This document shows, piece after piece, positions 43,932-53,700 of a stretch of 64,000 nt of DNA; the first letter of the stretch is position 1, and each line of letters begins with the position of its first letter. The stretch lies in assembly GCA_047621305.1 (NCBI GenBank), contig JBLHNB010000012.1, forward strand, positions 1 through 64,000. Reading direction: 5' to 3'. This stretch comes from Colwellia_A sp047621305 (GTDB lineage Bacteria > Pseudomonadota > Gammaproteobacteria > Enterobacterales > Alteromonadaceae). The translations under genes and the position numbers were made by a program. Under the pieces are notes generated by a model. That model was not told where the DNA came from and did not search any database. It saw only the letters and a list, made by a program, of their open reading frames with translations.

Positions 43932-44702
43932 TTGTCTAGAGCCAATTTATTTATCTTTTTCCTCGTCACGATCGCTCACGGACTGATAATATTTAGCTTT
44001 AGCCAAGATTTTTTTGAAAATAGGCAAGAAATTTATCAACCTAGCCTCCAAGGCCTTTTAATTACTCCATTAAACCAAGTTGATAAAAACGATATCCCGC
44101 CACTTATAAAGAAAACTCCACCAATATTCGAAACACAACCGATAAGGGAGACTCCACCAGTAGTAAAAACTCAACCGATAAGTGAGATACAACCAATAGT
44201 CAAAACTCAACCGACAAGTGAGATGCAACCAATAGTCAAAACTCAACCGACAAGTGAGATGCAACCAATAGTTAAAACTCAACCGACACGTGAGATGCAA
44301 CCAATAGTTAAAACTCAACCGACACGTGACATTCCACCAATAGTAGAGACCCTAGCGACAGGTGAGACTCAAGCTATAATTAAGATAGATAAAGAGCCAA
44401 GTTCACTGGTGCTTCCTCATCTGAACGACGCTAATGCGCTTAATAACCCCAAACCTATTTATCCCCGCTTATCTCGTCGATTACACGAAGAAGGTACCGT
44501 GTTACTGGAAATACTGATTTTATCCGATGGCTCAGTAGGTGAAATTCGTCTTAAAACATCGAGTGGCTTTACCCGTTTAGATCAAACAGCAAAAGCAACA
44601 GTGAAACACTGGCGGTATCAACCAGCCAAACAAAATGGTAAACCCATTGCTTACTTGTACATACAACCAGTGTATTTTTCATTAACTCATTCTAAAACTT
44701 AA
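43932..44702 (+). CDS. tonB: TonB-family energy transducer with 12-residue repeats
   Basis: A 256-residue protein that couples the inner-membrane proton gradient to outer-membrane siderophore receptors. The N-terminal membrane anchor is at about residues 5-24, the periplasmic spacer (residues 67-150) is made of seven 12-residue repeats of the type KTQPTSEMQPIV, and the TonB C-terminal domain covers about 172-252 (PIYPRLSRRLHEEGTVLLEI, GSVGEIRLKTSSGFTRLDQTA, VKHWRYQPAKQNGKP). It begins at a TTG with GAGTGAG nine bases upstream. The spacer is Pro-rich as usual, but Thr/Gln-rich rather than Lys/Glu-rich. exbB follows after 20 bases. Confidence 0.93.
   Translation: MSRANLFIFFLVTIAHGLIIFSFSQDFFENRQEIYQPSLQGLLITPLNQVDKNDIPPLIKKTPPIFETQPIRETPPVVKTQPISEIQPIVKTQPTSEMQPIVKTQPTSEMQPIVKTQPTREMQPIVKTQPTRDIPPIVETLATGETQAIIKIDKEPSSLVLPHLNDANALNNPKPIYPRLSRRLHEEGTVLLEILILSDGSVGEIRLKTSSGFTRLDQTAKATVKHWRYQPAKQNGKPIAYLYIQPVYFSLTHSKT
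44130..44381 (+). repeat. 36-bp tandem repeat in tonB (7 units)
   Basis: Seven 36-bp units encode the 12-residue spacer repeats of TonB (residues 67-150). The four central units are nearly identical, the outer ones are more diverged. In-frame units make copy-number change by slippage possible without loss of the reading frame. Confidence 0.9.
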
Positions 44703-44722
44703 CTCATTAAATAGGAAATATC

Positions 44723-45472
44723 ATGGAAACCTCGTACGGAATTTCAGCCATTTGGTCACAGAGTGATGGTGTTATTAAAGCTGTCGCTATAATATTATTA
44801 ATGATGTCACTCGCTTCTTGGTGTGTCATTTTAGTAAAGGCATATAAACTCTATTTACTCAATCGACCTTTGAAAGGTTCAAAAGAATTTTGGCATAGTC
44901 AAGACATCACAAGTGGCTTAAACCTTTTATATGTCGGTAGCACAGGACCAACGGCATTTAGCCAGTTAGTAAACGAAGGGTTAGATGCGAAAAAACACCA
45001 CGCACAATATAAAGCAGATTTGCACGGTAATCTTCCTTTATCTGAATGGGTAATCGCTTGCTTACGCACTTCAATAGAAGATAGTAAAACCAACTTAGAA
45101 AAAGGCTTAGCTATACTTGCATCCGTTGGTTCTACTGCGCCTTTTATCGGTTTATTAGGTACTGTTTGGGGTATTTATCATGCATTAGTTGCTATAGGCG
45201 CATCAGGGCAAGCCGGTATTGATAAAGTTGCGGGTCCTGTAGGCGAAGCTTTGATCATGACGGCTTTTGGCCTTGCCGTCGCTATTCCTGCTGTACTTGG
45301 CTATAACGCCCTCACCCGAGGTAATAAACGGATAATTAATAGGCTTAACCATTTTGCACATGAGCTACATGCCTACATGATTATCGGGTCAGCACCGACA
45401 AAAACTAATGGAAAAAAACAACCGGAAAAATCAGAATCGTTAGCAGTAAGCAACAATGAGGTTACTCAATAA
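44723..45472 (+). CDS. exbB: ExbB proton-channel subunit of the TonB complex
   Basis: A 249-residue MotA/TolQ/ExbB protein of the inner membrane. Three membrane helices are seen (about residues 17-40, 127-150 and 170-192), with the family motifs LAILASVGSTAPFIGLLGTVWGIYHAL and PVGEALIMTAFGLAVAIPAVLGYN. It starts 20 bases after tonB and overlaps exbD by one base, so tonB-exbB-exbD form a dedicated energy-transduction operon within the siderophore locus. Confidence 0.96.
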   Translation: METSYGISAIWSQSDGVIKAVAIILLMMSLASWCVILVKAYKLYLLNRPLKGSKEFWHSQDITSGLNLLYVGSTGPTAFSQLVNEGLDAKKHHAQYKADLHGNLPLSEWVIACLRTSIEDSKTNLEKGLAILASVGSTAPFIGLLGTVWGIYHALVAIGASGQAGIDKVAGPVGEALIMTAFGLAVAIPAVLGYNALTRGNKRIINRLNHFAHELHAYMIIGSAPTKTNGKKQPEKSESLAVSNNEVTQ

Positions 45473-45882
45473 TGGCTTTTGGCGGAGAGTTTGACCAAGA
45501 ACCAGAGGTGATGTCAGAAATTAACATGACACCCTTAGTTGATGTGATGCTTGTACTCTTAATTATATTTATTATTACCGTTCCCGTATTAACACAAACG
45601 GTGGACGTTGTATTGCCGAAAGTTGAAGATAAAATAACAGCCAGTTCACTAGACAGCTTAAGTTTGGTGGTGACTAAACAAGGAAAGTTACTCTGGCAAC
45701 AGCGCGTGGTTTCTAGAGCTGAACTCATTGATATTTTTGCAGATATTGCATTACAACATCCGCAACCACAAATTCAATTACAGGGCGATGCGGCTGTACC
45801 TTATGAGCATGTGGTAAAAGTGATGGCATTGGCACAGAAATCTGGCGTTTCTTCACTGGGCTTTGTCACCCAAGTACTTTAG
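45472..45882 (+). CDS. exbD: ExbD proton-channel subunit of the TonB complex
   Basis: A 136-residue protein with one membrane helix (about residues 20-42) containing the proton-carrying Asp in EINMTPLVDVMLVLLIIFIIT. The periplasmic part ends with the QLQGDAAVPYEHVVKVMALAQKSGVSSLGFVTQ signature. It overlaps exbB by one base and is followed by a bidirectional terminator facing the formyltransferase gene. Confidence 0.96.
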   Translation: MAFGGEFDQEPEVMSEINMTPLVDVMLVLLIIFIITVPVLTQTVDVVLPKVEDKITASSLDSLSLVVTKQGKLLWQQRVVSRAELIDIFADIALQHPQPQIQLQGDAAVPYEHVVKVMALAQKSGVSSLGFVTQVL

Positions 45883-45892
45883 TTATCTAAAA

Positions 45893-45920
45893 AACGGCGT
45901 TTGCTTAAAGCGCCGTTATT
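45893..45920. terminator. Bidirectional terminator between exbD and the formyltransferase
   Basis: AACGGCG pairs with CGCCGTT around an 11-base loop, with an A tract on one side and a TTATT stretch on the other. It lies between two convergent genes and can serve both. Confidence 0.8.
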
Positions 45921-45930
45921 ATCATGATGT

Positions 45931-46761
45931 TTATTTCTGAGCTAATAAAGATAATCCCGCACGCATGGCTGGAAATAAGCTCGAATGAAAATTGTTCCAA
46001 CGTAATTCTAAAATGGTATCTTCGGGCGTAATCTCTGTATTTAAGGCATCGGTGATCACTGGGCCTGAATCAATGCCTTTGTCTATATAATGAAAAGATG
46101 CCCCAGTTTTACTTTTTAACTCTGCAGGTTCAGTTACCATCGTTTGCCAATTCGTCACTCGTAATCCTTTGGCGCCATATAAGGCATCTAATGTCGCCAT
46201 CGCACCACGACGTTGAAATGGCGATTCTGCTCGCGTAATTCCTGGATGAATATTAGCAATTTTATGAAAGTACGGATTAGCCTCATCAGCGAGCTGATTT
46301 AATATCACCAGTAGGCCATCAAGCATAACAACATCGGCTTGCAAGTGATCAAATTCAGCTTGTAATTGCTGTTCAAATGTATCTTTTTCTGCAGCTCTTT
46401 CTACATGACCAATTGGCCATTGTCGATAAGAAGAAGGTACATTAATTAATAAATCATCAAGTAAACGCCCTTGCACTTCTAAGCGTTGCGGATATAGCCA
46501 GTTTTTATTTGTTGCTTGCTGACGAGTAATACCATAATCCTTTAATTTAATGGCGTCTGCCGTCAGATTAAGGTCGTCATCAAAGATCACGCCTTCCAAA
46601 GTATAAAGATCACCTAAATCTGTGTTATTAAGCTCAACAGCTAAATATTCTAATACCGATTTCATGTAGCGTTGCTCACCTTTGTAAGCAATCATTTGCC
46701 CTGCTTGATCAGCTGCTGCATTACGTAACGACCAGACATAAACCAATTTCTTTTTTTTCAT
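45931..46761 (-). CDS. N-hydroxyornithine formyltransferase-like protein (PvdF type)
   Basis: A 276-residue formyltransferase-fold enzyme. The catalytic Asn-His-Asp set is visible as the Asn and His of NIHPGI (about residue 172) and the Asp of KGIDSGPV (about 231). The start KKKKLVYVWSLRNAAADQAG and YKGEQRYMKSVLEYL resemble the pyoverdine enzyme PvdF, which formylates N5-hydroxyornithine using 10-formyltetrahydrofolate. I use ATG 46761; a GTG three codons earlier has its Shine-Dalgarno too close. It is divergent from the N-monooxygenase gene, its presumed pathway partner. Confidence 0.85.
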   Translation of the reverse strand: MKKKKLVYVWSLRNAAADQAGQMIAYKGEQRYMKSVLEYLAVELNNTDLGDLYTLEGVIFDDDLNLTADAIKLKDYGITRQQATNKNWLYPQRLEVQGRLLDDLLINVPSSYRQWPIGHVERAAEKDTFEQQLQAEFDHLQADVVMLDGLLVILNQLADEANPYFHKIANIHPGITRAESPFQRRGAMATLDALYGAKGLRVTNWQTMVTEPAELKSKTGASFHYIDKGIDSGPVITDALNTEITPEDTILELRWNNFHSSLFPAMRAGLSLLAQK

Positions 46762-46769
46762 TTTATCCA

Positions 46770-46992
46770 CATGCCTTAATTAAAATTTATTTGCTACTAA
46801 CTAATAGGGACGTAACTGATTATTTTCTGTTTAATTCATCCCCATAAAACAAGTTTATTTTATTTAATTACAAAATCTGTAAACAAATCTCATTTAGATT
46901 CGTCAACAAACCTAACAAGATAAAAATAACCTGAGTGAGTCTAGAGGCTAACCCCATCAGTTACTTACTCACCGTAATTGTGAGAAAAAAAC
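46770..46992. promoter_or_regulatory. Divergent promoter region with weak Fur-like site
   Basis: This region separates the formyltransferase and the monooxygenase. The segment AAATCTCATTTAGATT (46885-46900) reads on the minus strand as an AAATGAGAT core and is a weak match to the Fur consensus. Further on, TGAGTGAGT near 46932 can pair with ACTTACTCA near 46961 as a hairpin in the monooxygenase leader. No proven promoter elements are visible. Confidence 0.35.
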
Positions 46993-48306
46993 ATGCATAT
47001 AAAGACTCCTCGGCATTCATTAATTGGTATTGGTTTTGGCCCTTCCAATATTGCTTTAGCCATTGCACTTAAAGAAGGTGGCATAGAAAAAGTAGCGAAT
47101 AGTGCCTTATTTATCGAGAAACAAGCAGAGTTTTCTTGGCATAAACATATGATGATGGAAAATACTCATATGCAAATATCGTTTATGAAGGATTTGGTGA
47201 CATTAAATAATCCGAAAAGCGATTTCACCTTTATTAACTATTTGCATCAACAGAATCGTCTGGCTGATTTTATTAATTTACAAACGTTTTATCCTAGCCG
47301 TCATGAATTTAATGACTATTTAGCTTGGGCTGCCTCTCACTTCGCACAACAAACCCGTTATGGCGAAGATGTTTTCGATGTACAACCCATCATTGAAAAT
47401 CAACAAGTTGTTGCTTTACAGATACTAGCACGCGATGCTTCTGGGCAAATTTATCATCGCCAAGCGAATAATCTGGTGGTGAGCATGGGTGGTGGTGCTT
47501 ATATTCCAGAGCAATTTAGTCAACTAGCAGGTGAAAGCCGAATTTTTCATTCAAACCAATATTTACAAGAAATTGACCTTAACCGTAAAGCGAAAAAAAT
47601 TGCTGTCATTGGTGCAGGACAAAGTGCTGCTGAAATTTTTAGAGATTTACATGGCCGCCCAGAGGAATATGAAGTTGACTTAATTATACGTGCTAACTCA
47701 ATAAAACCCTCTGATGACAGCCCGTTTGTTAACGAAATTTTTAATGCTGAATTTATTGATTATATGTTCTCAAAAAGTAAATCTGAACGAGAAAGTTTAT
47801 TACGTGAATACCGCCAAACTAATTATGCCTGTCCTGACCTGCCTTTAATTGAAGAAATTTACGCGATTTTTTATCAACAAAAAGTGCGTAAATCTGAGCG
47901 TCATAACTTCTTACCAAGTACTGATATTAAAACTGTTCATGCAGATCAGCAAGGCGTTCACCTGACATTAATAAATCGAAGAACTGGCGAACAATATACC
48001 CGTAGCTATGATGCGGTTATTTTAGCCACTGGTTATGTACGTGACCAATACAAAAAACTACTAGCGCCTTTAGCACCATACTTAGGTGATTTTGAAGTCG
48101 ATCGGCACTATTGCATTAAAACGAATGACAACTTTAAACCTAAAATTATTTTACAGGGAGCCTGTGAAAATAGTCATGGTTTGAGCGACACCCTACTCTC
48201 TCTTTTAGCGGTACGCAGTCAAGAAATAAGTCAGAGATTAAACGAATCAAATATCAGCCACTCAATACATTGTGCGAACTCAAATGTAATTGAAGAAATT
48301 TTTTAA
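46993..48306 (+). CDS. L-ornithine/L-lysine N-monooxygenase (PvdA/IucD family)
   Basis: A 437-residue flavoenzyme that hydroxylates the side-chain amine of ornithine or lysine using FAD, NADPH and O2, the committed step of hydroxamate siderophores. The FAD motif GIGFGPSNIALAIAL is near residue 12, the substrate-side segment WHKHMMMENTHMQISFMKDLVTL follows, the NADPH motif IGAGQSAAEIF is near residue 207 and the ATGY motif near 350. Its sequence is closest in my memory to PvdA, which favours ornithine. The partner formyltransferase also favours N5-formyl-N5-hydroxyornithine as product. A terminator follows. Confidence 0.92.
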   Translation: MHIKTPRHSLIGIGFGPSNIALAIALKEGGIEKVANSALFIEKQAEFSWHKHMMMENTHMQISFMKDLVTLNNPKSDFTFINYLHQQNRLADFINLQTFYPSRHEFNDYLAWAASHFAQQTRYGEDVFDVQPIIENQQVVALQILARDASGQIYHRQANNLVVSMGGGAYIPEQFSQLAGESRIFHSNQYLQEIDLNRKAKKIAVIGAGQSAAEIFRDLHGRPEEYEVDLIIRANSIKPSDDSPFVNEIFNAEFIDYMFSKSKSERESLLREYRQTNYACPDLPLIEEIYAIFYQQKVRKSERHNFLPSTDIKTVHADQQGVHLTLINRRTGEQYTRSYDAVILATGYVRDQYKKLLAPLAPYLGDFEVDRHYCIKTNDNFKPKIILQGACENSHGLSDTLLSLLAVRSQEISQRLNESNISHSIHCANSNVIEEIF

Positions 48307-48320
48307 TTCATTCTATAAAA

Positions 48321-48360
48321 ATTCCGACGATCTTTACATAGAGCGAACGTCGGGATTTTT
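48321..48360 (+). terminator. Terminator after the N-monooxygenase gene
   Basis: ATTCCGACG pairs with CGTCGGGAT (one G-T pair) around a 21-base loop, followed by six T residues, 15 bases after the stop codon. It stands between the monooxygenase and the receptor gene and may give partial read-through. Confidence 0.7.
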
Positions 48361-48404
48361 TCATATAAAAACACCATTTATTTAACTAAGGATCTTAACT
48401 AAAT

Positions 48405-50576
48405 ATGAAAAATAACCTTGTTGTTCCCCTTAAGCTGTGGGCAATAACTCCGATTGCAGTTTCTTTGATGATCAGTTTATCAAGTAACGCTAACGAGACC
48501 ACCAAACAACTCCCTGGCGTAGCAGTAAATGCTGACGCCGATCAAGAAACGGGCAAAGGCCCAGTTGAGGGCTATCTTGCTCGGCGCAGTGCTACGGGAA
48601 CAAAAACAGATACACCTATTATTGAAACACCTCAGTCTGTCGCAGTTGTTACTGCAGATCGTATTGAAGTTATTGGCGCTACTCGCGTTACTGAAGCATT
48701 AGCTTATACCGCAGGCGTAAATACATCACCATGGGGTGATTTACCGCAATACGACTGGTTATATATTCGTGGCTTTGACGCTTATGCGCCTGGCTTTTAT
48801 CTTGACGGTTTACAAATGCGTAATAGCGGTAATTGGGGCTTATGGCAAGTTGAAAACTATAGCCTTGAACGAATAGAAGTTATGCGTGGGCCAGCATCCG
48901 TTTTATATGGTCAAAATGGTCCAGGTGGCGTAGTAAACTTAGTCAGTAAAATGCCAACAGCGTTTAGTCAAAATGAAATTCAGCTACAATTAGGCAACAA
49001 TCAACATAAGCAAGTTGCTTTTGATCTCTCTGGTCCATTAGACGAAAACAGTGAATACTTGTATCGTTTGACAGGGTTAGTTAAGGACGCAGAATTATCT
49101 ACAGCTTCTTTACAAAATAACAGACAATATTTAGCGCCTTCTCTTACCTGGCAACCAAGCGCTGACGCAAAACTTACTGTTTACGGCCAATATCTTAATA
49201 TTGATGCGGGTTCTGCATGGCATTCTTATCCGGTGCAAGGCACGCTATTATCAAATCCGAACGGGAAAATACCTGTTTCTACTTTAATTGGTGAGCCCGA
49301 TTTTAATCGTTATGAACAAGAACAATGGATGGTTGGTTATCAAGGCGAATATCATTTTAATAGCCAATGGCAAATCCAACAACATGGTCGCTATGCTGAA
49401 TCTGATTTAGATTATGGCGTTATTTGGGGAAAATGGGCACAAAAAAATGTCAACGAACCTGATGCAGCAGAAAATTTTCGCTATTTAGCACGCACCCCAC
49501 TTTCGAGTTTGGAAAAAGTTAAGAGCACTAACCTCGACACTCGAGTTATCGGCAATATTAAAACGGGTGCTATTAACCATACCCTTTTATTTGGCCTTGA
49601 TTATCAAAAAACAAAAATTGATGTCAGTGCCCGATATGGTGGCCTCCTCGCTGATATAGATATATTTAATCCCAGTTACGGCGCAACAGTAACGCAACCA
49701 GAACCAAATATTGCCGGTGTTACTGAACTCGTCCAGCTGGGTTTTTACTTACAAGATCAAATCAAATTAACGAGACAGTGGATAGTGAACCTTGCTGGTC
49801 GTTACGATAGCTCTGAAGTAAAAACGTTTAATACTGACGGTGTAGAAATGTCTGACCAAACGGATTCGGCCTTCACCAGTAAATTTGGTTTGGTTTATTT
49901 AGCTGATAATGGTTTAGCTCCATATTTCAGCTATTCAGAGTCTTTTGCGCCAACAACAACAGTTAACCCCACCACGAAACGTCCATTTTCCCCCGAAAAA
50001 GGACGCCAATATGAAGTAGGAGTACGTTATCAACCCAAAGATCATATCGCTAGCTATAGTGCGGCCGCGTTTGACATTACACGAGAAGACTTTACTCAAT
50101 GGGTGTGGAGCGATACTCCTGGATTTAAGCAAACAGGTAAAGTCAACGTGCAAGGCTTTGAGTTTGAAACTATCGTTAAACCTAGTGAAAACTTGAATTT
50201 TACTGCAAGTTATAGCTGGTTGCCTAAAGCTGAAGTTACTCGTAGTGGCAATCTTGACGATGTTGGCAAACAAGACAAAGCAGTTTCTGAGCACCAATTA
50301 AGTTTATGGGCCGACTATCGTCTTGATAGTGGTTTAATGATAGGTGGCGGCGCTCGTTATACTGGCAGCAATCAAGGTACTGGCGAAAAAGCACCAATAG
50401 ACGTTGATGGTTATATCCTGCTTGATGCTATGGTTAACTATGAATTCGGCCAGTGGGCACTGGCACTGAACGCCCGCAATTTAACCGATAAGTTGGTCAT
50501 CTCCACATGTAACGATAGAAACTGTAGTTATGGTAGTCGTCGTAAAGTAACTTTAACCGCTACATACCAATGGTAG
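48405..50576 (+). CDS. TonB-dependent siderophore receptor
   Basis: A 723-residue outer-membrane receptor with a signal peptide (cleavage about residue 29) and a possible TonB box LPGVAV. The plug domain has DTPIIETPQSVAVVTADRIE, the IRGFDAYAPGFYLDGL motif and ERIEVMRGPASVLYGQNGPGGVVNLVSK, typical of the FhuE/FpvA-type siderophore receptor family (hydroxamate uptake). The 22-stranded barrel follows and the chain ends LTATYQW with an aromatic residue. There is no N-terminal STN signalling domain, so no sigma/anti-sigma surface signalling is expected. Adjacent pathway genes suggest it takes up the siderophore made here. Confidence 0.94.
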   Translation: MKNNLVVPLKLWAITPIAVSLMISLSSNANETTKQLPGVAVNADADQETGKGPVEGYLARRSATGTKTDTPIIETPQSVAVVTADRIEVIGATRVTEALAYTAGVNTSPWGDLPQYDWLYIRGFDAYAPGFYLDGLQMRNSGNWGLWQVENYSLERIEVMRGPASVLYGQNGPGGVVNLVSKMPTAFSQNEIQLQLGNNQHKQVAFDLSGPLDENSEYLYRLTGLVKDAELSTASLQNNRQYLAPSLTWQPSADAKLTVYGQYLNIDAGSAWHSYPVQGTLLSNPNGKIPVSTLIGEPDFNRYEQEQWMVGYQGEYHFNSQWQIQQHGRYAESDLDYGVIWGKWAQKNVNEPDAAENFRYLARTPLSSLEKVKSTNLDTRVIGNIKTGAINHTLLFGLDYQKTKIDVSARYGGLLADIDIFNPSYGATVTQPEPNIAGVTELVQLGFYLQDQIKLTRQWIVNLAGRYDSSEVKTFNTDGVEMSDQTDSAFTSKFGLVYLADNGLAPYFSYSESFAPTTTVNPTTKRPFSPEKGRQYEVGVRYQPKDHIASYSAAAFDITREDFTQWVWSDTPGFKQTGKVNVQGFEFETIVKPSENLNFTASYSWLPKAEVTRSGNLDDVGKQDKAVSEHQLSLWADYRLDSGLMIGGGARYTGSNQGTGEKAPIDVDGYILLDAMVNYEFGQWALALNARNLTDKLVISTCNDRNCSYGSRRKVTLTATYQW

Positions 50577-50598
50577 CGGGTATATAATACATTTAGAC

Positions 50599-50623
50599 AA
50601 GGGCCTATCATTAGGCCCTTTTT
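50599..50623 (+). terminator. Terminator after the siderophore receptor gene
   Basis: AAGGGCCT pairs with AGGCCCTT around a 6-base loop, followed by T residues. It lies between the receptor and the convergent end of the NRPS operon. Confidence 0.88.
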
Positions 50624-50738
50624 ATTGCCTGTGAACTTTTATTTTTTAATGCGATACATAGTTAAATAACGATTTATCGCTCATTGATTATTGAATGTTA
50701 AATGTTAATTATGAATGCAGGAAAGAAATCCAGCTCCC

Positions 50739-53700
50739 CTACTCCTTGATAAATTCAGCTAACACTTCTGCTGCTCGAACAATCTGGAAGTGATCCTCCT
50801 CCAATACCCTGCTATCTAATTGCTCATTGGCTAGCCATTCATACCACCACGCATGATGACTTGGTGGCCGCTTCTCGGTCCAGAATATTTGTGTTAATGC
50901 TGTATTTCTAGGTAGCTGTTGCAGGTTTATTGCCGCTAAAAATAATGGCTGAAAGCTGGCAAAAAGTTGAAATAGTTCTGCAGCACTGACATGTTGATAT
51001 CCGCTCATAAAATTAGTCGATGGATGCACTATTATCATTTGCATTAACTGTTCGATACCCACCGTAAGTTCGCTTGAATCTTTTAGTGCCAGCATATGCG
51101 CACTTAAAGTAGCATCATTAGCTAACGCGGCTAAACTACTTGTTGCCAGTAATAGACTAAAGAAAGTCTGAAGCTGGACGAGTAAACTGGCGTCGTGGTT
51201 TTCACCCGTTTGTGGTGGTACATAAGGGTCGAGTAATACCACCTTAGCTACCACTTGTCCTTGTTGTTGTAATTCTGCCGCTAACCAATGTGCTAGTACG
51301 CCGCCAAACGACCAACCACATAAATAATATGGTCCGTTTGGTTGTATCTCCCGAATATTGCTTAAATGCTGTTGTACCAAATCCACTAAATCAACAGCCT
51401 TCCCGGTTAACTGAGTACGATTAAAAGGTAAACCATAAACTGTACGTTCGCCGTTTAGTGATAAAGCTAACGCGCTATAATCCCATACTTTTCCAAAGCC
51501 ATCATGCACACAAAACACCGGTGCTTGCAGGTTATCAGCCTGATTTAAACGAACCACATCATTATCAAGCGGGTTAACTGTTAACACATCAGTTATTGCA
51601 AGCTGTGTTGCTAATTCATGTAAAACCGGATATTCGAAAAGCTGTTTTACCGCTATCGCGTAGCCTTGCTCTCGCGCCAAACTGATCACTTTTAAACAGG
51701 AGATTGAATCTCCTCCTATTTCAAAAAAATTCGCATTGCGACTGATTTTTACAATTACCAGTACGTGTTTCCAAATATTAGCCAATGCTTGTTCTATGTC
51801 ACCTTGCGGAGCTGAAAATAAGCTTTCATCTTGCCATTCAATAACGGGTAACGCCTTGCGGTCTACCTTACCATTAGCACTCAAAGGCAAAGCAGTTAAC
51901 GAGATAAAAGCACTTGGTATCATATAGTCAGGTAACATCGAGCTGAGTTTTACCTTAAGGGTATCAACAGCCAATGCTTTGCCAACGACAAAAGCAGCTA
52001 ATTTATTACCATTCGGGCTTGTTTGTGCCACAACTACAGCTTCTTGAACCTCTTTTAATGCACATAATTGAGCTTCAATCTCACCAAGCTCAACCCGTAA
52101 GCCCCTAATTTTAATTTGATCGTCTAAACGCCCTAAATATTCTAATAGCCCTTCATTATTCCAACGCACTAAATCGCCAGTACGATATAAACGGCCACCA
52201 TTAGGATCAAATGGATTGGCAACAAAACGCTCGGCGGTTAAGTCTGCTCGCTCCAAATAACCACGCGCTAGGCCGACCCCCCCTAAATATAATTCACCAT
52301 TTATTCCCGCTGGGACTGGATTTAGATATTCGTCCAAGACATAACTACTAGTATTAGAGATCGGTGCTCCTATAGGTACTAAAGTGCGCTCATCATTTTC
52401 ACAGGTCCAATGTGTCACATGGATTGTTGCTTCTGTCGGACCATATAAATTATACATAGTTGCATCAGGCAATAATTCAAAGGTACGCCTTTTTAATTCA
52501 GTTGGCATCGCTTCCCCACCGACCATAATATGCTTTAACGTTGTCCTTTGTTTGATATCAACTTGATCTAAGAAAGCCTGCTGCATTGCCGGGACAAAAT
52601 TTAACGTAGTAATGGCTTCTTGCTGAATTAAGGTGATCAAGCGCTCTGGATCTTTATGATCACCAGGTTGAGCGATGACTAATTTAATCCCTTCGCTCAA
52701 CGGCCAGAATATTTCCCAACATGAAACATCAAAACCAAACGGAGCCTTATGTAAAACTACATCTTCTCGAGATAACTGATAACGCTTTTGCATCCACGCC
52801 ATACAGTTAGCTAAAGCTCGATGACTAATAGCTACGCCTTTAGGACGTCCGGTAGATCCTGAAGTATAAATAACATAAGCCAGTTGCTCTGGATGGTAAC
52901 TCAAAGTAGGATTTGTATTTGGGTAATCTAGCAAATTAAGGTTTTCCCAGAGATGACACTCAACAGCTGTTTTAGGTACTTTCCCTATCGCCGTTTGATG
53001 ACTCAATATTAAGTTTACTTTACTATTCTCAATAATATATGCCAAACGCTCTGCTGGATAATCAATATCAAGTGGCACATACAAGGCACCTGCTTTCATG
53101 ATCGCCAATAAGCTAATGATCATTTCATGACTGCGTGCCATCGCAACAGCCACTCGACTTTCTCGGCTTATTCCTTGTACAATTAAATAGTGAGCTAAAC
53201 GGTTCGCTTGCTGATTTAATTGCTGATAGCTCATCGTATTACTAGCAAATGATAATGCGGCGGCGGCTGGCTGTGTTTGCGCATGGGCAGCAAACTGTAC
53301 ATGCACAGGAGTATGTTTCTCTGTTTGCTTATTTAGACTCCAACCTTGTTGAGTTTGCCATTGCTCAGCACTTAATATATTGATGTCACCTAAGCGTTTA
53401 ACTTTATGATCTGCGGCGGTGTTGAGTAATGCGAATAATGCTTGCTGTAGATAATTGCATAACTGTGCAGGCGCAATACCCGCTACGGATTGTGCAACTA
53501 AATTAAAGCCTACGCCTTGGTCGTCTATCGACATACCTATGGGATAATTTGTTTGCTCTTCACTAGCAAACACTTCTACACCTGGCCAGACGCTTGGTTG
53601 GTTTTCTAGTACCGGAGAAGAGTAACGATAATTAAACAAGGTAGAAAACAAAGGTGTACCTTTCGCTACGCCGCTACAGCCTTGAGCCAAAGTTAAACTA

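Noticed and set aside
44070..44318. Repetitive minus-strand frame (LSFNYWLHLTCR repeats)
   Set aside because: It is the reverse reading of the 36-bp tonB repeats and has no start signals.
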